From Rubritepida sp. (GTDB lineage: Bacteria > Pseudomonadota > Alphaproteobacteria > Acetobacterales > Acetobacteraceae): a stretch of 21,034 nt of DNA. The notes under the pieces are model-generated. The model had not been told where the DNA came from, did no database searches, and saw only the letters and a list, made by a program, of their open reading frames with translations. Both the position numbers and the translations under genes were made by a program. Every line of letters begins with the position of its first letter. Within the stretch, counting starts at the first letter, position 1. Shown one piece after another: positions 15,757 to 21,034 of the stretch. Where the stretch lies: assembly GCA_014376425.1 (NCBI GenBank), contig JACMRO010000505.1, positions 1 to 21,034 on the forward strand. The letters run 5' to 3'.

Positions 15757-16326
15757 CTAGCGCAAGCCGTCACGCCCCTCGATTTCGGCCACGCTCAGCC
15801 CACCCACCCGCGGCAGCGGTCGGCCGCCCGCCGCCAGCGCCAGGCACAGCACGATCTCATCGGCCATCGGCGCGTCGGTGATCCGCGCCTCGATGGCGTC
15901 GAAATGGCTGCGGACGAAGGCGGCGTCCTTGTGCCCCAGCGGGATGTCGATGGTGGAGCCCATGCCCGCCCGCTTCTTCGCCGATGGAATAAGCGCCGCG
16001 CCGCCGCCCAGCGCGGTCCGCACCGGCGCGCCCATCTTCGGGTGCAGCAGGGCAGCGGCGTGTTCCAGCTCGCCCGCCTCGCCCACGATGGCGGCCTTGC
16101 CGTAGCCCTCGGCCGGGCTGCCGAGCGCGGTCAGCGCGCGCTGGGTCAGCATGGCGCCCAGCGCCTCGCCAGCCACGATCAGCCGGGTCAGGTCGGACTG
16201 GTAGAGGCCGGCGAAGGGGTTCTTGAGCACGGCGATGGCGACCGCGCGGCGGATCGGCGGCGAGATGTCGCGGTCCATCTCGGTCAGCGTCTCCTCCACC
16301 CAGGTGACGAGCTTGCGTATCTTCAT
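15757..16326 (-). CDS. AA_synth family protein (PF06684, formerly DUF1185), function unassigned
   Basis: The product is 189 residues, full length for this family. Recognised blocks are the opening MKIRKLVTWVEET, then NPFAGLYQSDLTRLI, GYGKAAIVGEAGELEHAAALLHP, GGGAALIPSAKKR, IDIPLGHKDAAFVRSHFDAIE and GRPLPRVGGL. The label 'amino acid synthesis' is historical, and I know of no established reaction. The conserved charged and histidine residues in LEHAALLHP, SAKKR and GHKDAA suggest an enzyme or ligand-binding protein rather than a structural one. The ATG at 16326 was chosen because it gives the conserved N-terminus; longer frames upstream are not family-like. It sits 37 bases after the enamidase gene and 27 before xdhA, so it is probably co-expressed with N-heterocycle catabolic enzymes and may take part in ring cleavage or processing. 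That role is inference from position. Confidence 0.88.
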   Translation of the reverse strand: MKIRKLVTWVEETLTEMDRDISPPIRRAVAIAVLKNPFAGLYQSDLTRLIVAGEALGAMLTQRALTALGSPAEGYGKAAIVGEAGELEHAAALLHPKMGAPVRTALGGGAALIPSAKKRAGMGSTIDIPLGHKDAAFVRSHFDAIEARITDAPMADEIVLCLALAAGGRPLPRVGGLSVAEIEGRDGLR

Positions 16327-16363
16327 GGCCCGTTCCGCCTGCGCCACGCGCTTGATCGGTATT

Positions 16364-17509
16364 TCATGTCGTCCATTCCGGAATGCGGCCCGGGGGGGGC
16401 GTGTTGCGACTGCGGCCGACGATTCGCGCCACGCCGTCGATGATGACGCCGCCGATACCCGGCAGGTCACCCAGGGCCAGGCTTTGCGCGGCATCGCGGC
16501 CGGCACCGCCCAAGGGTGCATCCATGAAGACGAGGTCGGCCGGGCGGCCGGCGGCGATGATGCCCTGCTCCAGCCCGCGCCAATGCGCGATGTTGCCGGT
16601 GGCGGTGGCGATGGCGACGCCTGGGTCCAGCCCCCCCACGGAAGCCAGGAAGGCGATGGTGCGCAGGATGCCCAGCGGCTGCACGCCCGACCCCGCAGGG
16701 CTATCGGTGCCCACCACCAGCCGCGCCAGAGCGGCCATCTCACCCAGTGTGCGCAGCGCATGCAGCGCGGTGCGCGGATTGCCGTTATGGACGATTTCGT
16801 TCGCGCGCCTGGTGCCCGCCATCACTTTCGTCAACTCGTCGGCGGACAGGCTGGTGGGGCCGCCATTGATGTGCGCCACGATGTCGGCATCGGCCGCGCA
16901 TACCGCCTCGTGCCCCATGCGGTTGGAACCGGCGATGGAGGGGCCGCCGCAATGGATCATGCTGTTCAGCCCCGCCGCGCGGGCCCACCGGGCGTGCCGC
17001 GCCGCTTCCTCCGGGTCGCGCACCGTGCCTAGGCCGATCTCGCCCAGCCAGCGGATGCCGTCCTGGGCCATTCCGGCGTAGTCGGCCGCAGTCATGGCGC
17101 GTTCGGGTACTGGCGCGCCTGCCAGCACCTTCACGCCCAATGGACGGAATGCGTCGAAGCAGCGCTGCGCGGCGATGGCCAGCGCGCGCACCCCGACCGG
17201 GTCCTTCGGCCGGCCGGGGACGTGCACCTCGCCGGCGCTGACCATGGTGGTGACGCCGCCATGGGCAAAGGCCTCGATCCAGCCGAGCTGGTTCTGCCGC
17301 GGCGTCCAGTCGCCGAAGGCGGGGTGGACGTGGTTGTCGATTAGCCCCGGCACCACGGCGCAGCCCTGCGCGTCGATGCGTGGCCCAGCACCTTCGAGCG
17401 CGCGGCCGACCTGCGTGATGCGCCCGCCTTCGATCAGGATCGAATCGGCATCGAGCAGCGGCATCGCCACGTCGCCGCTGAACAGCAATCCGATGTTCCG
17501 GATCAGCAT
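16364..17509 (-). CDS. ena: Enamidase-type amidohydrolase (cyclic enamide ring opening)
   Basis: The product is 381 residues in the amidohydrolase superfamily (TIM barrel, binuclear metal). It resembles, by memory, enamidase of Eubacterium barkeri, which opens 1,4,5,6-tetrahydro-6-oxonicotinate and deaminates the product to 2-formylglutarate. Matching blocks are GGVTTMVSAG, HVPGRPKD, GEIGLGTVRDPEEA, HINGGPTSLS, GTDSPAGSGVQPLGILR, ATGNIAHWRGLEQGIIA and SRNTPP. Likely metal residues are H60 and H62 (NHVHP), E157 (the unusual glutamate at the bridging position, as in enamidase), H186, H213 and D269. The start at the ATG at 17509 has a strong AGGAGG ribosome site. It is the first gene of the long minus-strand run and is divergent from a molybdenum hydroxylase pair. 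Nicotinate-like substrates fit, but a related cyclic amide or imide is possible. Confidence 0.8.
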   Translation of the reverse strand: MLIRNIGLLFSGDVAMPLLDADSILIEGGRITQVGRALEGAGPRIDAQGCAVVPGLIDNHVHPAFGDWTPRQNQLGWIEAFAHGGVTTMVSAGEVHVPGRPKDPVGVRALAIAAQRCFDAFRPLGVKVLAGAPVPERAMTAADYAGMAQDGIRWLGEIGLGTVRDPEEAARHARWARAAGLNSMIHCGGPSIAGSNRMGHEAVCAADADIVAHINGGPTSLSADELTKVMAGTRRANEIVHNGNPRTALHALRTLGEMAALARLVVGTDSPAGSGVQPLGILRTIAFLASVGGLDPGVAIATATGNIAHWRGLEQGIIAAGRPADLVFMDAPLGGAGRDAAQSLALGDLPGIGGVIIDGVARIVGRSRNTPPPGRIPEWTT

Positions 17510-17582
17510 CGCCCCCTCCTTTCCGTTCGTTGCAGCTTAGTTATGGGTTGAGTGCGGCGCAAACTGGTTGATACTCAGCCCG
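17510..17582. promoter_or_regulatory. Divergent intergenic control region between enamidase and molybdenum hydroxylase operons
   Basis: This 73-base gap lies between two divergent start codons and must hold promoters for both directions unless one lies inside a gene. On the minus side a strong ribosome site, GGAGG, sits about 6 bases before the enamidase ATG. On the plus side no good ribosome site precedes the ATG at 17583. The stretch TTGAGTGCGGCGCAA (17548-17562) has the T-N11-A core of a LysR-type regulator box, with TTG/CAA ends. No regulator gene is in the window. I found no convincing -35/-10 pair. The role as a shared control region is likely; the exact sites are speculative. Confidence 0.5.
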
Positions 17583-18395
17583 ATGGATCGATATTTCAGG
17601 CCGCGCACGGTGGCCGAGGCCCTGGACATCATGGCCGAGCACGCGCCGCGGCCCCTGGCGGGTGGGACCGACCTTTACCCGGCGCTGACCGGCGCCTTCG
17701 TGCAACGGTCGCGGCTGGACTGGATGGACATCACGGGGCTGGCCGCGCTGCGTGGCGTGAGCGCCGAGCGCATTGGCGCGCTGGCGACCTGGAGCGACGT
17801 GGCAGGGGCCGAGCTGCCGCCGGCGATGCATGCCCTGGCCCAGGCGGCGCGCCAGGTCGGCGGCCGCCAGGTGCAGAATCGCGGGACCCTTTTGGGTAAC
17901 CTCTGCAACGCCTCGCCCGCCGCCGATGGGGTGCCGCCGCTGCTGATCCTCGACGCGCAGGTCGAGCTGGCCAGTGCTGCGGGCGTGCGGCTGCTGCCGC
18001 TGGGCGAATTCCTGCTCGGCAACCGGCAGACGGCGCGGCGGCCCGATGAGCTGGCGGTCGCGCTGCGCCTGCCGCCGCCGCCCCAGGCCGAAAGCCGGTT
18101 CGAGAAGCTGGGCGCCAGGCGGCAGCTGGTGATCTCGATCGCCATGGCGGCGGGGCTGGTGCGAATGGCGGAGGGCCGCGTCGCCCAGGCGCGGGTGGCG
18201 GTGGGTTCGTGCAGCGCGGTGGCGCGCCGGTTGCACGGGCTGGAGGCGGCGCTGCAGGGGGCGACGCTGGCCGAGGCTGCCGGCATCGTCGCCACAGCGC
18301 CGCTGGATCTCGCGCCGATCGGCGACGTGCGCGGCAGCGCCGAATACCGCCTGGCCGCGGCCCGCACCCTCGTCGCACGGAGCCTCGGGCTTTGA
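17583..18395 (+). CDS. FAD-binding subunit of a molybdenum hydroxylase (CoxM/NdhF-like)
   Basis: The product is 270 residues and would accept electrons from the iron-sulphur clusters of the next gene's product. The FAD_binding_5 part opens with YFRPRTVAEAL and AGGTDLYP (26-33), and contains NRGTLLGNLCNASPAAD (99-115), the second FAD-contacting loop. The C-terminal CO_deh_flav_C part ends with SAEYRLAAARTLVARSL. The ATG at 17583 fits the family N-terminus; a TTG at 17568 would add five residues. Its stop overlaps the following start as TTGA. The split FAD subunit distinguishes this enzyme from the XdhAB pair nearby, where FAD is fused to the clusters. It is likely the electron-transfer partner for a hydroxylase acting on an N-heteroaromatic compound, given the divergent enamidase. 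Confidence 0.9.
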   Translation: MDRYFRPRTVAEALDIMAEHAPRPLAGGTDLYPALTGAFVQRSRLDWMDITGLAALRGVSAERIGALATWSDVAGAELPPAMHALAQAARQVGGRQVQNRGTLLGNLCNASPAADGVPPLLILDAQVELASAAGVRLLPLGEFLLGNRQTARRPDELAVALRLPPPPQAESRFEKLGARRQLVISIAMAAGLVRMAEGRVAQARVAVGSCSAVARRLHGLEAALQGATLAEAAGIVATAPLDLAPIGDVRGSAEYRLAAARTLVARSLGL

Positions 18396-21019
18396 TCGCG
18401 CTAACCGTCAATGGCGCACCGCACGCGGTGGCCGAGCCGCCGCATGCCAGGCTTTCCACCGTGCTGCGCGACAGCCTGGGCCTGACCGGCACCAAGGTGG
18501 GCTGCGACGCCGGCGACTGTGGCGCCTGCACCGTGCTGATCGACGGTGCCCAGGCCTGCGCCTGCATGGTGGCGCTGGGCCAGCTGGAAGGTGCCGCGAT
18601 CACCACCATCGAAGGGTTTTCCGGCACGGTGTGGGGACGCGCTCTGAGCGCCAGCTTCCTGCATCACGGTGCCGCGCAGTGCGGCATCTGCACGCCCGGC
18701 ATGGTCATGGCGGCGGCCGGATTACTGGCGCACACACCCGCGCCGGACGGGGCGGCGGGTGGGGGCGCACTGGGCGGCGGGGTGGGCCGCTGCACCGGCT
18801 ACCGTGCCATTACCGATGCGGTGTTGGCTGCGCATCGCTACCGCCACGCGTCGCCCGCCGACATGCCCGATGGGGTGGGTGCCCGGCTGCCGCGGCTGGA
18901 CGGGCCTGGCAAGCTCGATGGCTCAACACAGTTCGGCGCCGATGCCGCACCGGCCGACGCGCTGTGGTTGCGGGCCATCCGCAGCCCGCACCCGCATGCC
19001 CGCTTCACCCTGGGCGCCGCACCGCCCGGCGTGACCCTGCTGACCGCCGCCGACGTGCCCGGCCGCAACGGCTTCGGCATCTACCCGCACATCAAGGACC
19101 AACCGGTGTTCTGCGCCGACACGGTGCTGTATCGCGGCGACTGCGTGGCGGCGCTGGTGGGCGCGCGTGATGCCGTGGAGGCCGCGGTGCTCGAGGTGGA
19201 GTGGGAGGTGCTCGCCCCGCTAGACATGGCCGCCGCGCTAGCCCCGGGCGCGCCCCTGCTGCACCCCCACCTTCCCGGCAACATCCTGACCACGGGCCGC
19301 GTCGTCTCCGGCACACCTGCCCCCGCCGCGCACCAGGCCGAGATCGCCATCCAGACCAGTTTCGTCGAACACGCCTATCTGGAGCCCGAGGCCGGCTACG
19401 CCCGCCGCGTCGGCGACACGATCGAGGTCTTCGCCTCGACCCAGGCGCCCTACATGGACCGTGAGGAGGTGGCCGCCGTGCTGGGCATCGCGCCCGAAGC
19501 GGTGCGCATCATCCCCTCGGCCTGCGGCGGCGGCTTCGGCGGCAAGCTGGACGTGTCGCTGCAGCCGATGCTGGCGGTGGCGGCGTGGCGTCTGGAGCGG
19601 CCGGTGCGTGCCGTGTATTCGCGCGGCGAGAGCATGGTCAGCAGCACCAAGCGCCACCCCGCACACATCGCCGCGCGGGCCGGCTGCGACGCGGATGGCC
19701 ACCTCACCCACCTCGAATTCGACGGCGACTACGACACCGGCGCCTATGCCAGCTGGGGCCCGACGGTGGCCGGCCGGGTGCCGGTGCATGCGTCGGGCCC
19801 CTACCGCGTGCCGGCGGTACGGGCAGTGGCGCGGGCGGTGCACAGCCACAACCCGCCCAGCGGGGCGTTTCGCGGCTTTGGCGTACCGCAGGCGGCCATC
19901 GCGCAGGAGGCATTGTGGGACATGCTGGCCGACCAGGCTGGGCTGGACCGGCTGGAGTTCCGGTGGCGCAACGCGCTGCGGGTGGGCGACCGTACCGCAT
20001 GTGGCCAGCTGCTTGAGCACAGCGTTGGGCTGGCCGCTTGCCTCGATGCGCTGCGGCCGCACTGGCGGGTATTGCGGGCCCAGGCGGCCGCCGCGTCCGG
20101 CCCGCTGCGGCATGGCGTGGGCATCGCCTGCATGTGGTACGGCATCGGCAACACCGGCATGTCCAACCCTTCCACCATGCGGCTGACCCTGGCGCCCGAC
20201 GGGCGGATCACCTTCTTCAACGGTGCGGTGGATATCGGCCAGGGCAGCAGCACCGTGCTGCCGCAGATCGCCGCGGAGGCGCTGGGGCTGCGGGTGGTCG
20301 ACCTGGTGCATGTCAACGGCGACAGCGCGCTGACGCCCGATGCCGGTAAGACCTCCGCCTCCCGCCAGACCTTCGTCAGCGGCCGGGCGGCAATGGAGGC
20401 CGGGCTGGCGCTGCGCGCCGCCATTCTGCGCCGCGCCAATGCCGGGCCGGAGGCGCGGCTGGTGCTTGCCGGCGGCGTGCTGCGCGTCGACGGGGTGGCG
20501 CTGCGCCTGACCGAGCCGCTGCATGGCGAGGGCAGTTTCGACCCGCCGACCGTCGCACTCGACGCGCATGGCCAGGGCATTCCCTATGCGTGCTATGGCT
20601 TCGCCGCGCAGGTGGTGGCGTTGGCCGTGGATCCGAAGCTGGGCACCGTGCACCTGCATAAGATCGTCGCCGCCCATGATGTCGGCCGCGCCATCAACCC
20701 CACTTTGGTCGAGGGCCAGATCCATGGCGGCATCGCCCAGGGAATTGGACTCGCGCTCATGGAGGAATACATCCCCGGCCGCACCGAGAACCTGCACGAC
20801 TACCTGATCCCGAGCATGGGCGACGTGCCGCCGATCGAGACCATCCTGATCGAGGACCCCGAGCCGCTGGGGCCCTATGGCGCCAAGGGCGTGGGGGAGC
20901 CTGCCTTGGTGGCAACGGCACCAGCGATCTTCTCGGCCATCCGGGACGCGACCGGGGCAGTGATCACGCGTGTGCCGGCGCGGCCGGACCGGGTGCTGGA
21001 GGCGATGGCCCGTGTCTGA
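18392..21019 (+). CDS. Fused [2Fe-2S]/molybdopterin subunit of a non-purine molybdenum hydroxylase, with a cluster cysteine replaced
   Basis: The product is 875 residues. Residues 1-150 form the iron-sulphur part: VGCDAGDCGACTVLIDG with C38, C43 and C46, followed by C56/C58, then QCGICTPGMVMA with C97 and C100. The expected C-R-C pair reads G132-R-C134 inside a Gly/Ala-rich stretch. The molybdenum part starts near 165 (RLDGPGKLDGSTQFGADA) and carries EHAYLEPEAG (326-335), STQ (349-351), CGGGFGGKLD (378-387), AFRGFGVPQ (492-500), DIGQGSS and KGVGEP with catalytic E836. At the position of the purine-binding Glu of XDH there is L386, so a purine substrate is unlikely. The TTG start at 18392 overlaps the FAD-subunit stop by four bases; no ATG gives the ferredoxin N-terminus. 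Fusions of these two parts are known (for example XdhD-type proteins). A nicotinate- or other N-heterocycle-type hydroxylase is my best guess. Confidence 0.88.
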   Translation: MIALTVNGAPHAVAEPPHARLSTVLRDSLGLTGTKVGCDAGDCGACTVLIDGAQACACMVALGQLEGAAITTIEGFSGTVWGRALSASFLHHGAAQCGICTPGMVMAAAGLLAHTPAPDGAAGGGALGGGVGRCTGYRAITDAVLAAHRYRHASPADMPDGVGARLPRLDGPGKLDGSTQFGADAAPADALWLRAIRSPHPHARFTLGAAPPGVTLLTAADVPGRNGFGIYPHIKDQPVFCADTVLYRGDCVAALVGARDAVEAAVLEVEWEVLAPLDMAAALAPGAPLLHPHLPGNILTTGRVVSGTPAPAAHQAEIAIQTSFVEHAYLEPEAGYARRVGDTIEVFASTQAPYMDREEVAAVLGIAPEAVRIIPSACGGGFGGKLDVSLQPMLAVAAWRLERPVRAVYSRGESMVSSTKRHPAHIAARAGCDADGHLTHLEFDGDYDTGAYASWGPTVAGRVPVHASGPYRVPAVRAVARAVHSHNPPSGAFRGFGVPQAAIAQEALWDMLADQAGLDRLEFRWRNALRVGDRTACGQLLEHSVGLAACLDALRPHWRVLRAQAAAASGPLRHGVGIACMWYGIGNTGMSNPSTMRLTLAPDGRITFFNGAVDIGQGSSTVLPQIAAEALGLRVVDLVHVNGDSALTPDAGKTSASRQTFVSGRAAMEAGLALRAAILRRANAGPEARLVLAGGVLRVDGVALRLTEPLHGEGSFDPPTVALDAHGQGIPYACYGFAAQVVALAVDPKLGTVHLHKIVAAHDVGRAINPTLVEGQIHGGIAQGIGLALMEEYIPGRTENLHDYLIPSMGDVPPIETILIEDPEPLGPYGAKGVGEPALVATAPAIFSAIRDATGAVITRVPARPDRVLEAMARV

Positions 21020-21034
21020 CCTGCCATCGCGGGC
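21012..21034 (+). CDS. Probable start of a further gene, cut by the window edge
   Basis: A GTG at 21012 opens a frame (V-S-D-L-P-S-R) that overlaps the last eight bases of the fused hydroxylase gene, the same kind of overlap seen elsewhere in this locus (for example livG/livF). Only about seven codons are visible and no family can be named. A maturation factor such as XdhC or another pathway enzyme would be an ordinary neighbour here, but that is only expectation. Confidence 0.4.

Noticed and set aside
16327..16761. N-terminal extension of the AA_synth protein
   Set aside because: It runs in a shadow frame through the enamidase gene. The family N-terminus MKIRKLVTW starts at 16326.
18209..18391. 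N-terminal extension of the fused hydroxylase upstream of 18392
   Set aside because: These 61 codons lie inside the FAD-subunit gene in another frame and are Gly/Arg/Ala-rich. The ferredoxin-like domain begins exactly at the TTG at 18392, which also forms a TTGA overlap.
18720..18815. Frameshift as the explanation for the missing cluster cysteine
   Set aside because: The frame is the same before (CGICTPGMVMA) and after (RCTGYRAITDAV) the Gly-rich stretch, so no shift occurs. A base substitution or a pair of compensating errors remains possible.
19238..20797. Long minus-strand open frame (519 codons) opposite the fused hydroxylase
   Set aside because: The plus strand carries unmistakable molybdenum-hydroxylase motifs throughout, and the reverse frame shows only His/Gln/Arg-rich sequence.

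Overview
The window is about 21 kb of very GC-rich DNA with tightly packed genes, many GTG/TTG starts and 1-8 base overlaps between neighbours. The style and gene content (LivHMGF-type uptake, a Bug-type binding protein, molybdenum hydroxylases) suggest an environmental alphaproteobacterium. An Acetobacteraceae/Roseomonas-like member of the Rhodospirillales is my best guess, but this is inference from style and not from a marker gene.

Layout. The left edge (2-892, +) holds the 3' part of a glycosyltransferase family 9 gene. Its tail overlaps, tail to tail, a minus-strand NYN-LOTUS nuclease-like gene (790-1623). From 17509 back to 1632, and perhaps through the NYN gene, lies one unbroken minus-strand run of about 16 genes with gaps from -8 to +96 bases. 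In order of transcription these are: enamidase-type amidohydrolase, AA_synth (DUF1185) protein, xdhA, xdhB, acyl-CoA-dehydrogenase-fold flavoprotein, VOC-family protein, Bug-type solute-binding protein, livG, livF, three tandem paralogous solute-binding proteins, livH, livM, a short-chain dehydrogenase, and then the NYN gene. A 73-base intergenic region (17510-17582) separates this run from a divergent plus-strand pair: an FAD subunit (17583-18395) and a fused [2Fe-2S]/molybdopterin subunit (18392-21019) of a second molybdenum hydroxylase. A further gene probably begins at 21012.

How the genes may work together. The set reads as an uptake and degradation cluster for one or more N-heterocyclic or related cyclic amide compounds. 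Uptake would use the ABC transporter with its three binding proteins. Hydroxylation would use two molybdenum hydroxylases, one with the purine-type active site of xanthine dehydrogenase and one without it. Ring opening would use the enamidase homologue, an enzyme known from nicotinate fermentation. A flavin monooxygenase-like protein, a VOC protein and an SDR would process intermediates. The substrate cannot be read from sequence, and no 6-hydroxynicotinate reductase is visible, so 'nicotinate-like pathway' is a hypothesis.

The most striking single observation is in the fused molybdenum hydroxylase. The near-universal C-R-C pair of the second [2Fe-2S] cluster reads G-R-C (Gly132), in an intact reading frame. 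No RNA genes, insertion sequences, CRISPR arrays or phage genes were seen.
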